Below the pieces are notes generated by a model that saw only the letters and a program-made list of their open reading frames with translations, was not told the DNA's origin and did not search any database. Position numbers and translations under genes: made by a program. Below are positions 27,271-40,800 of a DNA stretch of 64,000 nt, piece after piece. How positions within the stretch are numbered: the first letter of the stretch is position 1; each line of letters opens with the position of its first letter. Source of the stretch: Amyelois transitella (lineage: Eukaryota > Arthropoda > Insecta > Lepidoptera > Pyralidae); the NCBI RefSeq assembly GCF_032362555.1, contig NC_083507.1:4591001-4655000 (forward strand), in the 5' to 3' direction.

Positions 27271-27711
27271 ATGTCCGACTGGGACACAGTAACAATACTT
27301 CGCAAAAAACCCCCAAAGGCATCTGCCTTGAAGACTGAACAGGCTGTTAATGCTGCACGCCGACAAGGATTACCAGTCGATACCCAGCAAAAATACGGTG
27401 CAGGAACGAATAAACAACATGTAACAACAAAAAACACGGCGAAGCTGGACCGAGAGACTGAAGAATTGCGACATGAGAAAGTGCCGTTAGATCTAGGGAA
27501 ACTTATAATGCAAGGTCGACAAGCAAAAGGCATGAGCCAGAAAGATTTAGCTACAAAAATATGTGAAAAACCGCAAATTGTAAATGATTATGAGGCTGGT
27601 CGTGGTATTCCAAATAATATAGTATTGGGCAAGATAGAAAGAGCAATTGGGATAAAACTACGAGGAAAAGAAAGAGGCCAACCACTACAGCCTCCTGGAG
27701 GAAAGAAATAG
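27271..27711 (+). CDS. mbf1: Multiprotein bridging factor 1 (146 aa)
   Basis: This is one uninterrupted exon. The N-terminal MBF1 domain ([18 protein letters not shown]) is followed by a Cro/C1-type helix-turn-helix (about residues 80-135: [17 protein letters not shown], then [11 protein letters not shown]) and a basic Gly/Pro tail ending GGKK. MBF1 links DNA-bound bZIP or nuclear-receptor factors to TBP and is highly conserved in eukaryotes; in Bombyx it was described as a partner of FTZ-F1. The ATG at 27271 gives the canonical N-terminus; an upstream extension to 27247 would add eight residues of no known homology. An AATAAA lies 206 bp downstream. There is no poly(A) tract, so the lack of introns does not by itself mark a retrocopy. 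Confidence 0.96.
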   Translation: MSDWDTVTILRKKPPKASALKTEQAVNAARRQGLPVDTQQKYGAGTNKQHVTTKNTAKLDRETEELRHEKVPLDLGKLIMQGRQAKGMSQKDLATKICEKPQIVNDYEAGRGIPNNIVLGKIERAIGIKLRGKERGQPLQPPGGKK

Positions 27712-27916
27712 CGGATTCCCTGGGAGGCGAAGACTTATTCCGATTGATTTATTGCATAATATTTTATTTCATTTTGCTATTGAAGTGTTAAAATTGTGTA
27801 ATGTAAAAATAACATGCTGGAAAATGATGTAAGCAAATGTTTTTTTTCTCTGGAATGTTCCGTTGTGTTACCATTGTGAAAAATCAAAAAATTCAATGAA
27901 AATGGATGTGATATGC

Positions 27917-27922
27917 AATAAA
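27917..27922 (+). terminator. Polyadenylation signal of mbf1
   Basis: The first canonical AATAAA downstream of the mbf1 stop codon (context TATGCAATAAACAAC) fits a 3' UTR of about 220 nt. Confidence 0.65.
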
Positions 27923-27939
27923 CAACATAGTTATTACAT

Positions 27940-28839
27940 ACATTTTTCGTTTGAATTAAATGTCTCTTTAATGTTGAATATGCTCGAAAAATAGATACGC
28001 TTTTTGTTTGCTAGGTTAACTTCCCCCGTTTTCGCCTCATTTTTAATTCGACGGGATTCTGACAGCTGTCAATTTTTGACACTTGAGAGTTCTCCAAAGA
28101 AATGTAAGTTCAGGGATGACAAAATTTTATTGGGATTTTTAAATCGATCCGGATCGTTGGCGGATGTATCGATTTTTTCTAGATTGTATTTATAATGAAA
28201 AAATAAATACATTATATGAAATGAAGATAAAAATCATAACTGGGCTCTCACCAGTAAAATCAGCTTTTTTGTTCAGGGAATTTGCTAATAATAATCATTT
28301 TATTACTGTATCAGAGTCAGCTCAGGTGTGAAATAAGCATTTTTTTTTTCAAAATGTTTGCTTGCAATGCTTCATAAATAGGGATAGGCTTACAAACTTG
28401 GGATTATTTTTAAGGCGATGGGCTAGCAACCTGTCACTATTTGAATCTCAATTCTATCATTAAGCCAAATAGCTGAACGTGGCCATTCAGTCTTTTCAAA
28501 ACTGTTGGCTCGTGACCACGTATGTATGTATGCTTCATAAATAAACTTTTAAATAAATCGAAAGACGATTTTCAAGGGTGAAGCATTGATTTCCTGGATC
28601 GATTCAGAACTGCATATATGATTGATTTAAGAAATCGATCTTTTGGGACAGAAAAATCGACTCTTCGATTAATCGATCTCCGATCACATCCCTAGTTTTC
28701 TCAATCAAGCAAAGAACAATTCTTTTAGGTTAATATTTTTGTATAAATGAAAATAAAAATGTTTTTATTTCTCTAGTACTAAAGTTTGATTGGATAAATT
28801 TAAATATTTTACATACCTTGAAAAATTTAAAGCTTAGGA
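27940..28839. other. Spacer between mbf1 and Nup54
   Basis: It contains a SINE (28381-28530) and scattered ATCGAT motifs (for example near 28143, 28635 and 28670) resembling those of the fold-back elements. The promoter and 5' UTR of Nup54 should lie at its right end. No further gene is visible. Confidence 0.45.
28381..28530 (+). mobile_element. SINE copy, head missing
   Basis: It covers the body from GGGATAGGCTTACAAACTTG to the tail GACCACGTATGTATGTATG. The head segment with CCCGGCACC is absent. Confidence 0.85.
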
Positions 28840-31800
28840 ATGTCGTTTTCATTTGGAGCCAATCTTTCTACACAAAGTACAGGGTTTGGATCTGCCGCCA
28901 AACGTAAGTTTTTAACTCCTGTTGTTTTAATGAATGTTTGTTATTCAAGTAGTTATAGTTAAATCATATAAATTTTAAAACTTTTGGTTTTACAGCTTCT
29001 TTTTCATTTGGAAGTACAAACACTGCCACCACTAGTACTGCTGGTTTTGGGGGATTTGGTACCAGTACCACTTCGTCGGGCTTTGGTAGTTTTGCACCAA
29101 CAAGTACAGGTATTTCAAAAGTAATGTTTATTAAATGTAGGTCAAAGATACTTTATAATAAATATTTATATAGATAAGCATCCAAGCCAATGAGGTAATG
29201 TTTCTTGTTAAGCTCTGGCCTGGATTTGAACCCGGACCCAACTGTGTCACAGACAAGTTTACTATTGCTTTATCACAGAGGCTTGCAGAAATTAAATTAT
29301 GTACACAACAATAGGTGACAACAATGTTCATTAAGTTCATATTTAGGGATGTAGGTGATTTGAATATTGTCTGTTACAATATATGTCACAATATTTAAAT
29401 GTAAATGTTAAGATTCATGCAGGTTATAATCTTTGTTGAAACCATCAAAACTCTTAGTTAACAAAAGTGTCAGCTAATTTGTCATTTTTAGAAATAGAAT
29501 GTAATCCCGTTTTTAACAGTTCTTTTTTGTTGTCCAGCTACTCCATTTGGCGGACTAGGCACAACCCCAGCTTCAACTGCTCCATCTCTATTTGGTGGGA
29601 CGGGGTTTGGTGCAACTGCTGCTAAGCCTTCTACAGGTATGTGTATAAGAATTCCTAGAGCACCTTTATTTAATTTGGTGTCAGTGTGTCCATTTTTTTA
29701 TGTACATTTATATTTCTAAGTAGAAGAAGTATTTCAATCTGTAATATCTTGGCGTCTTGACATTTTGATAGACTAGAGGGATGCAGGGAATCAGATCCCT
29801 CAAAAAAATAAGGTGCACCCTGAACTCCTCTCTAGGCCTCCCTAGAGAGTAGCCCAGGGTGGAGGAGAGGGTCAACAAACATCAGAAAGAAGAAGAAATC
29901 TGAATATATATTTTGAAAACAATTTACATGTTATATCACTATTGCCGTAGGTACATTTCTTCAGTGCGCTTGCCAGACATGTACATTTGATCAACTTTGC
30001 GGGATGAGCTATCATGGAGAGTAGAAAACATAAAAGTTAATTACTTTTATGCCAAATTTGAAGTGTAGACCCAGTGATATGGTTCAGGGTGCGCCTTATT
30101 TTTTTTGAGGGATCTGATTTATCCTATTGTCTTGAGCTTATTTAAGACTTAACTTTCTAGATTCCATAAAGATAAAGATATGTGTTATAACAAATACGGC
30201 ATATATATTTCAAACAAGTGTATTATAGTAAAATAATTTATGATGTAACTTGCATTGTTCAAATTTATTTCAGGCTTTGGTACTGGAGGGTTTGGTACCA
30301 ATACATTTGGAACAGGAACTTCTACATTTGGAAGTGCTGCACCAACATTTGGCACTAATACCCTTGGTGCTAATACATTTGGAGCAACTGGGGGAAGTTC
30401 ATTGTTCAGTGGAGGCACTACATTCGGGTCAACTTTTGGATCTAAGCCAGCTACAACTGGATTTGGTGGATTCGGTACTGGCCTTGGAACTACAACTGCC
30501 TTTGGACAACCTCAACAGGTTTGTTAATGAGAATGTGTATCAAAAATAGAAAATAAAATATACTGATTTATCTACCTGCTTCAGCTGTTTGTCCCTGTAA
30601 CTCAGGCTTAAAAAGTTCATTTCATTATAAGGTGATAAATATTATTCAAATATAACTTTTAAGTTTTAAAACTAAAAGATTATTACAAAAGCAGTACACA
30701 TAACTAATTCCTATACTATATTTACTATAAGTATAACTCTATTCCTATATGATAATAGTTAAAAGGGCCCAATAGTGGGTTTTCTGACGTCATAGATTTT
30801 TATTTTAGCCAAGACCTCCATAGGTTCTTTTCTATACTTGTTTTAAAGTTTAAACACATTAAGCCAGTGAAGGCCAACAAATGGTTCTTTTTGCGGTCAT
30901 AGGTTTTGATTGGATGGCTTAGCAAACGAAAACGCTTACATATGACGACAAACGGTCGTGCCGTGAGTGCCAATGTGTGCTGGTATGGTTGGTACTCGGC
31001 TTTAGTAGCTATTTATAGGTTACTAGATGGTGCAAAGGTGTTTGAATTTGTATAGAACCCGGCAACAATAGAAAAATAAAAGAAAAAGCGATGGACTCTT
31101 TTCCATGGATGTCGTTAAAGGCGACTAAGGGATAGGCCTATAAACTTGGAATTCTTTCTTTAAACGATGGGCTAGCAACCTGTCACTATTTGAATCTCAA
31201 TTCTATCATTACACCAAACAGCTGAACACGGCCTATCAGTCTTTTCCAGGCTCTGTCTACGCCGAAAGGGATATAGATGGGATTATATGTATGTATGTGC
31301 TTCAAGAATTTGTATTGTTCACATTTAGCAACAAGCTCAACAGCCGCAACAGCAAGGTCCAACTAATGCGCACGAGGCACTGGTGGCTGCTGTCTTCAAC
31401 TGTAACGTATTTGGTGACGAGAGGGACCAAGTGTTGGCCAAATGGAACTTGCTGCAAGCACAGTGGGGGACAGGTGGGACTGTTACATTATTTTCTTGTT
31501 ACTCAATGTCTTTATAATAAGCACTGTTTATAATCTACAAGCTTTTGCCCGCAGCTTCGCCAGTGCAAATTTAGCGCTGCCTACAAATGAATAGTACAGG
31601 TTTTCGGAAATTCTATGCGAACTATAGTTTTTACCGGGTTCAAAGTAACCCTATATATGGTTCGATAGATAATGCATGAAGAGGTAACAACCTTAGGACT
31701 AGCTTTTGACTGCGACTTTGTTTGCGTGGTTTTTTTTCGCAATAAAGCCTATGTTCTTTCTCAGGGTCAACTCTATCTCCATACCAAATGTGATTAAATT

Positions 31801-34800
31801 CGGTTCAGTGGTTTAAGCGTCAAAGCGTAGCAGGCAGATAAAGTTATATTTAGTACAAAGGCGCTACTTATTTCCATTAAAATAAATTTATTTTTAGTTT
31901 AAGTCTTATGCTATGCTTATCTATAAATATTTAAATAAAATAAAGTTACTTTCGTTTTTATATTATTAGTAAGGAAGTAGGAATAAACAAAGAAATATCA
32001 TAAATGCGATATGGGTTATTGTAAATAGGAGGGTTAATTAGAATATTGTCATGTTACAGGACAGGCTTATTACAGCCGTAATGCACCTGCTTTGGAGTTA
32101 AATGAACAGAATCCACTATGCCGGTTCAAAGCTGTTGGCTACTCCAGAATAAGTGGGCAAGAAGATAAGGATGGTCTTGTGTCTTTGCAGTTCAACAAGC
32201 CTGAACAGGAAATAAAGTAAGAAGGAATTATATAAATTTAATGGTTGATAGGAAATCACGACGACAAATTTCTAACCAAGTTTTTATTATTTGTTTTCAG
32301 AACCAATCAGCAAGGTTTGACAACCTCCTTGTCCAGCTTACTTGGTAACAAACCCAATTTAGCAGTCAATATTGAATCCATGAAGGCCATTTCAGAGGAT
32401 AAGACACAGGTATCTAGATCGAAATTATAATGTTATCATATATGTACAGGTACTACAAAGAATTACAACGTCGCTATCTAGTGCCAGTTACTATCAAAAA
32501 GGTGGGAAGGTTATAATTCGATTAATTGTACTTAGTACAGAAAGGTACCACTCTAGACGCTCCAGTTGTAACACACAGCAAATATTGTCAAAGTTCCTCT
32601 AGTACTACCTTCTTACAAAAGTAAAACGGGAACCCCCTACTCATCGGTTTTTACATGATAGTGTACAGATCATTACAGGCTTCAATGTATAACTTGATCT
32701 AGAATTATGTAGGTACTAGATTCACAGATAAGAACAAACAACATACATACATACATAAACTCACGCCTCTTTCCCGGAGGGGTAGGCAGAGACTACCTCT
32801 TTCCACTTGCCACGATCCCTGCATACTTCCTTTGCTTCATCCACATTCATAACTCTCTTCATGCAAGCTCGGCGGTTTCGGGCACTTTTGACCTGACCCT
32901 TCACCAGGACGTCCTTAATTTGATCAAGATATGTTCGTCTAGGTCTTCCCACCCCGACCTTTCCCTCCACACTCTCCTTGTATATCTGCTTAGTCAACCT
33001 GTTTTCATTCATCCTCTCCACATGACCGAACCATCTCAACATACCCTTTTCTATTCCTGTAACTACATCTTCTTTCACATCACAACATTCCCTTATCACG
33101 CTGTTCCTTATCCGGTCACTCAATTTCACACCCAACATACTCCTTAACGCTCTCATTTCCACTGCATTTATTCTGCTTTCGTGCTTCTTTTGCCATACCC
33201 AACTTTCACTCCCATACATTAATGTCGGGACCAACACGCTCCTGTGCACAGCCAGTCGAGCCTTTTTGGATAGTTTCTGACTGCTCATAAAGGCATGCAA
33301 AGCTCCATTCACCATGTTCCCCGCGTTCACTCTCCTTTCAATATCACTATCACACTTGCCATCTGATGTAAACTTTGATCCTAGATATACAAACTCTTTC
33401 ACTTGCTCAACTTTTTCTCCTCCAATCAAAATATTACATGCTGTCATTTCTTTCTCCATTTCAAAAACCAGTGTTTTAGTTTTACTTACGTTCACTTTCA
33501 TTCCTTTCTCTTTTAAAGCTTCATGCATACAGTTTACCATCTCCTGTAACTCCTCCGCTGATGACGCCAGTATAACCTGATCGTCGGCATAGAGCAGACA
33601 TTTGACGAGTAATTCATTCATCCTTAATCCACTTTCAGACTCTTTCAAATCTGTCAAACAACTATCCATAAATAGGTTGAACAGCCACGGTGACGCAACA
33701 CATCCCTGTCTAACACCTTAACAAGAACACAACCTTAAGAACAAACAAAACAAAAAATATCTTTATTTTCGTACGACATTTCCTCACAAAGCCATACAGC
33801 CTGAACGTGGCCTCTCAGTATTTTTAAGACTAGCTGACATTCCAACATTTTGACATTCTGACTAGCTAACAGAATTCCTTATATGACTTATAGGATATAG
33901 ACGTGAGCATGTATGTCATTTTACGTATAAATTCCATTCAAAGATCGATCTTAGAGTATTGCAATAAAGTATACATTTCTCAATTATAAAACTGCAACTC
34001 AAAGTCGTCGACGGACACGGTCGTCTGAAATTTCTTTTATAGCAGGATTGTGAGTCTATAAATGTACGTCTATTGTTACAGGTGATAATATACGTAGTTG
34101 ACAAGAACGCGAACGGGTCTCGCATATCGGCGAGCGAGCTGTCGAACTTCCTGAACTCGGGGGCCGCCCGCACGTCCCTCTCCGGGGCCGGCTGCTCCGC
34201 CGTGGCGCCCGTCACGGCGCCCTCGCAGCAGATGCTCAAGCAGTACTTGCAGACTCCGCCGCCTGGTATATACACAGACACACAAACACACGCGCACAAG
34301 CGCACACACCCCTCACTCCGCACACACATGACTCAGCGAGTGGTAAACTTCCTGAACACGGAAGCACAAAGTATACTTTAACCAGGTTACTCATGAGTTA
34401 TTTTTGTGCCTGGTGTCATCAAAATTTTCCTATGTGATATTGAATTTATTAGATTCGTAATGAAATTGCAAATATTGCATCACTTTTTTTTATAGGTTGA
34501 ATAATATTGAGTTGTTTTTGTTCTGTGTTCAGGTATGGACATGAGACTGTGGAAGCAAGCTCAAGCAGACAACCCAGATCCTGAAAACTACATTCCAGTA
34601 CCCATCATCGGATTCACACAGGTACCTAATTTTTTTCTGCCGTAAGTAACCGGGGCGACTGCCGGGAGGAAGTATAATCCTCCCGGCAGTCGCCCCGGTT
34701 ACTTTTTCACCTCTTTAAAGAGGGGCTCGGAGTGCGTCCTTTGGCCTTGATCTTAGATTTGGTAGGTGAAGTTTATACACGAAGCCACATCCGTCTAAGC

Positions 34801-37800
34801 TCCGCAACCTAACTGGGAACTTATATTTGATCGTGGAAAAAGTTGCACAAAATGAATGCTCCCTTTCCCTTAATCTACAACCATGAGCTAGAGATGAAGT
34901 GGCCCTATTCTTAAATGTCGGCAACCACACGGCTATCGATGTATGATAGAGGTTAAGGTTTAAGGAATCTACTTGCATTAGACCAATATTAACTTACTTC
35001 GAGGCTAACTCGAACTGTTTAATCTGTCTCGTATATACAATATATTTATTAGTGTTTTGCCCGTATCGCCAGATCAAGTTCCGCGCTCGCTGCCAGTCGG
35101 AGGAGGCGGGCCTGCAGGCGCGCTGGCTGGCGGCGTGCGCGGACGAGCTGGGCTCGCTGCGCACGCGCCGCGCCGCCGCCGCCGCGCGCCTGGCGCACCT
35201 CGCCGCCACGCTGCACGCGCGCAAGCACCTCACGCTGCAGGTCACGCTCACATCGCCCCCTCACTTGCAAGCTGCCTTCAAAGAGAATGCGCCGATTCGG
35301 TCTTTAGCATTCGCTAGATTGCGAACACTCATGCTCGGCTACTAACAGAGTCAACAACCCACAGTTATAAATCATTAACTGTAGTATAAACATTTTGAAT
35401 TAAAAACTACAGCTCAAATAACATGATAATGACACTGCGCCTCATGCGCACCGTCGTTAAATAGAGTTCCGCTGGCTTTCGTAGTACGTGACGATATAAT
35501 GGCAAATAATGCGTTCAAAGAAATTGTATTGAACTCTCGAGAAGCAATAATCTTCAATATATAGTGGAAAACGCAATAACAAAGCTTCCACTACCGCCTT
35601 AAAATGCCATCCAGTAGTTTCAAAGTGGCATTGTAAATCATAAAATGCGTTGCTCCCATCATACAAACATTGGCATATGAATAGCATCATCTACAAAATA
35701 TTTAATTGGCAATAATTCCAATTCATCTTTCCAGCCAATTCACATTTCGTGTTGCACCGTTTTTAGGCACCATTTGAATTTTTTTTTCATTTTTTTATCT
35801 AGGTGATAGCTCGTCAGGAGCAGAAAGGCAGAGTAGGGGCAGCCCTAACCCCGGAAGAGGAAGCCACGCGTGCGCGACTACATTCGCTGGCTGAGCAGTT
35901 GGCAGCACCTCCGCTATACAACGTGAGTTATATATACCCCATATGCCTGTTGCCCACACGCAGATAAGGGATTTCGACTTGCTACGATCTATGCATTTTT
36001 TTCGCTTCCTCCACTCTTATTATTTTTATACATTCTTGACGATTGCGAGTACTCCAACAACTGCCTTTTTAAGACATCGCGTTTGGTCACTAAAAATTAG
36101 ATGAGGTCAAATATTGTACTGCACAACTCAATGTTTACACATTTATGCCAATAGGTGAGGGTTTTTGTTATCAATGTCATCAGTACCAAATACTAAAAGA
36201 AGAAAATTCGTTATATTAAACATTTAAAAACGTCAAACGTTGTGTCGTAGGTCGGATGGAGAAAATGTGGTAATTTATGTGTGTGTGTTTTAGTTAGTAA
36301 CATTTGATTTCAATTTACCTGATGGTAATGCCTATTTTCCCTTGTATTAAAAATCTATAAAGTTTTAGATATCTAGGAACAGGGAAGCGGGGATTGAATT
36401 ACATATCCTGGATAGTTTGCATAATAAAAGATTTGGCTAATTGAAAGGTGTTCAGTTGGAATCCATGACGTCTGCATTACGCCATGACGTCCGTTTATGG
36501 AATGAAATGAATGTTTGAAACGGATTTCGGCTTAAAGCGATACTCCACTGATTGCACGTAAACGACATAATCACGAAAATTCTGAAGGGCAAACAGAAAG
36601 TTTGATACCGTGTGAACAGTAAGGATTTTTAATTCCATCGCAACAGATGTTCGACATGTATTTTGTACATCTTCTTTCCTTGTCATTTAATTATCATCAA
36701 CTTTCGGGCTCAAGATTTTTGAAATGTTTTGTAATGTGTTGTTTTAGTGAAGTAGAAATAAGAATACCAATAATACCTAAATCAAGATTTTAACAGATTA
36801 TAAAACCAATAAAGGGCCTATCGATAGCTTTAACTCTACTATCGAAATCCTACCGATAGATTTTGGATAGATCAACGATAGTGGACTATGTGACATTCAT
36901 TTAATTTTGACTATTGGGTCTGTTTACCAATAAAAAACTATGGAATCGAATGTGAAGTATTTTTTATAGATTGATTCACCCGTTTTAGATAGTACTTCAT
37001 ATTTTTGGGGATAGTAGTTTATATAAATTCAAACACTTATAAAAAATGTCGTATACTTGTTGGTATATTTATAAGTATAGCAATAATGCTCGTGTGCGTC
37101 GCGTATTAGTGCTTAAAATAATATATCGTCCCACTCACTAGACACAATTAGTCAGCAGATCGTTATTATCAGAGATAGCTAGCCGACGACCTTGTCTAAA
37201 ACACTCGCCCTTCGCGTGATAGTTATCTCTCGTAACCTTATCATTAGACGGACCTAAAATGTAGGTAGTCTGACACTCGTAAAGATTATACTAATTTGGC
37301 GGTGAAGGGATGACGTCTAGTCTAGGTTGTGCCGGCGAAATTACACTTTGGACATCATTAAGAACGGTATCATTCTCGTCGATGACGATCGATATTGTAT
37401 TTATCGAAATATATTAGGAATTAGTAACTTATCATATGCCATTAGAGTACCTCGGCAATAAAAGTAAGACCTTCTCTTCTTATCCTATGCATCCTAAGCC
37501 GTTGAGATTGTGTCTAAACTGAAATGACTAACAGTAAATGATTTTAAAAATTGCATTAAACAAAATGAAAGTAATTTATAAAGATGAATGCGTTATAGTG
37601 GTCGCTAATCCGACAACACACGTGTATCAGCGTAAAGACGAAGTAATTTTTTTTCCTGATTTATTAATTCAAATTTTTTATATCCTTCTAAACACGCTAA
37701 ACACACACAAAGGATTTGTGTCCACGTTGCCCATTAGGATCAACAAAAATATCTGAATACTCAATATTAAGATATCGTCAGGAGAAAGAACACGAACAAG

Positions 37801-40800
37801 ACTGAAAACAATATACTATATTCTGATTTATTTGGCAATATGGCATTTTCAAACTATTGCATTCAGTTTTACTGCAACTGTAGTGCAGCTTTGTATGTTA
37901 GTAGATTAAGATTCGCATTCAATTTAATTTGTTCAATGATTGAAAAAAAGCGGAAACCATAAAAGCGTTTTCCTCGCAGCTTATACAGTGTACATATTGG
38001 TTTGATATTAGTATTGAATTGGTGGAATAGTTATTTTGGGTATCATTGAAGCCCTCAAGGATGTTTTTTTTTCACATTTTCCATTATTTCTTCGCTCCTT
38101 ATAGTATACGTTGCAGCGTGATGTTATATAGCCTAAAGTCTTCGTCGATAAATGATCTATTCAACACAAAAATAATTTTTCAATTCGAACCAGTAGTTCC
38201 TCAGATTAGTGCGTTCAAACAAACAAACTCTTCATTTTTATAATATTAGTATTGATTATAGTATAACTTAATGTAATAATTTTATTTTAAAGAATATAAC
38301 ATTTTGCGACAAAATATACATAAAAGTACATAAAAAATAAATCGGTAAATATTCTGGAGAGATCACAATCACGTCGTGTTGTAATAATAAAAATAAATAT
38401 TTGAAAGTAATACGTGTAAAATATACACCAGCGATCTATCACGGTAACAACACGTTACGTTTATCAGAATTTTATTACATTCTCTGTTTCTCAACTTATC
38501 TACCATAATCCTTCCAAAAGTTTGATATCGCGGGCTGCACGTCTGTTATAAGCTGGTTATAACCGGTTTCGTGTGTGTGATTGGAACACACTATGTACAC
38601 ATAACTTGCCATGATCGGGACGAGTGGGCATCGTTACATATTTTATAGATAACTTCACCCAATATTAATGTTCTAAGTCCCGGTCTAAGGATCGGGCGAA
38701 TTCATTACTAAATTACCTTGAGAACTAAATTTCCCTTTCATTTCAAGTAATTGGAAAGAAAGTTAAGGTATTACTTGGCATAAACTTAAAAATATTTGAA
38801 TTTAGACTTCTAATTATCTATATCTTAGCTTACTACTTTTTGGTTTCAAGTGTAAATTTTTCTGTATACATACATAAATTAATCTGTTTTAACAAATATT
38901 CTTGTGTAGGATGAAATTTCAACAATCTTTATTGACACACACTGTTCCAAGTCACTTGATATAACAATTACGTGGAACTTTTCCTAGACGTCTGCCTGCC
39001 TAGTGTCTTTGTCTTACAAATCCCGAAGTGAAGATAAATTGCTTTGACATTATATGTATTTGTTAGAGGCAAACATAATTGTAATGCACTGTAATATAAT
39101 GATACTATGTAGATTTTAATAATTTTGAAATTTGTGAGGAAGTACGGTTACAGATTAAATGTTTACTAAAATAAACGTAAACATTCATACTTCACTACAT
39201 AATATAAAGGCTATTTGGATTATATTACTCTTTATGTATGGATTATGTACCTGTTTGAAATGTTGGACAGAGGGGTTTCCAGGGCAGGTTTGTAGCAAGA
39301 AAATTAAATGCTACCAGTGTGAAGCTGGGTCGCCAGTAGATAAATAAAAGTACCTAATTAATAAGTTTTATTACTTTTACAGCAGAGTCGCGCTGAACTG
39401 TGTAGTGTTGTGTATTTTTGTGATTGAATTTTATATTTGAAATTAAATCTATTTGTGTTACCGACTTATGAGAAGTCAATTCGTAATATTATATTTTCCA
39501 CCGGTTATAAAAAATTATATGTTTGTTACCACTAAACTATATGGCGCTGCAGACTGAATCTCATTAGACACTTGTTATAATTTACAGCTGCAATAACATA
39601 TTTTGACATATATTTAAAGCTTGTATTTATATATATTTTTGATTAAGTATAAATATATACCGGACAAATTGCTCAGATTGAAGTAGCCTCGCAGTAAGTT
39701 CGAAACTAGAGATGCTAACTAAACAATACTCTATAATATAAAGATAAACATTTGAACCCGGGACCTCCAGTGTCACAGACAAGCGCACTACCGCTGCGCC
39801 ACAGCGGCCGTCAAAATTACTGGAATTTAGTCGGATAACGGTTGCACTAGTTATGTGTATTTATTAGTCCGGTTTAAACTAGTTATTAACTTGTTAATGA
39901 ATTTGCTTGTGGTTGTAAGAAATAATTTAATACTAACGACCAATCGGGGAATCATTTGGAAATCATTTTTATAAATGAATAATTAACTTTTTATGTACAG
40001 TTAGATCTGCAGGTCAACATTTTAAAATTTAATTAATGAACATGGCCTTTCAGTAATTTCAATACTGTTGGCTCTATCTACCTCGCAAGGGACATGGACG
40101 TGGTTGTGTGTATGTATGTATTTATTTAAAAATTTATTGCACGTAAATAATGGACCAAGTAAATGTGTGTTCTTATACTATTTATATGCGAAAGTTTTGT
40201 AGTATGTTACTCTTTTGGGCAAAACTTATTGAACGTTGCTTATTCGTCAGAATAACGCGTAGGCGCGTACAATATACATGCGAGAAGAGCCGTGGGTGGA
40301 ACTTAGTTGTAATCTACGTAACTAATTCAGTTTCAAATTTGCTACTGATGTTTAGACTCAGTTTTTTACAATTGAAATGGCCTTGTACATATATTTTAAG
40401 AAAATAATGTAATTTTAGATACTTTTACAAAATTAAAATTTCGCCACGTGTTCTTTCAGGGGCGTCTGAATGAGTTACTGTGCGCGGTGAGGTTGCAGCG
40501 AAGCGCTAGTGCCGGCACCGCACAGGAGCGCTACCAACTTGATCCAGGTAATTTTCGGAAAGAAAAAAATTAAAATAAAAGTTATGAAAGTTATTTTACA
40601 TCATGCGTCGTCAAATGCTTGCAGAATATATTATAACACACTTTAGCCTTGTGTTTAGATCTTAAATACAGGTAAGTTTTTTATTTCTATACGTTTCCCG
40701 TGGATGTATAAAGGGAGTTAACAGTTTTAAACTTAAACACAATTAGTATCGAGCGTTATTCATTTGCACACTACTGGATGTGGTCATTTTTAGGGGAAAG

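Larger units (their letters stand above)
36900..40459 (+). other. Large Nup54 intron 11, remainder
   Basis: The 4.5-kb intron holds no recognisable nested gene. A stretch at 37140-37330 is dense in GATA-type sites (TTATCAGAGATAG, GTGATAGTTATCTC, CTTATCATTAG), and 38540-38570 has GGTTATAACCGGTTT. Dispersed repeats lie at 38045-38260 and 39758-39812, and a SINE tail at 40036-40125. Confidence 0.4.

Noticed and set aside
33916-34381. Separate frames on both strands around Nup54 exon 8
   Set aside because: They are shadows of the GC-rich exon and its flanking CA-repeat (CACACAAACACACG), not genes.
37538-37756. Nested gene in the Nup54 intron
   Set aside because: A 72-codon frame of AT-rich composition with no domain or start context.
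38981-38997. Further end of the 53-kb transposon (CCTAGACGTCTGCC)
   Set aside because: Matches only the first ten bases and lacks the GG plus T-tract; likely chance. The same holds for GTCTAGACGACCAG near 55999.
39758-39812. tRNA gene on the minus strand
   Set aside because: A and B boxes are present, but no full cloverleaf or anticodon stem can be folded, and a diverged copy occurs at 29195; better explained as a SINE head.
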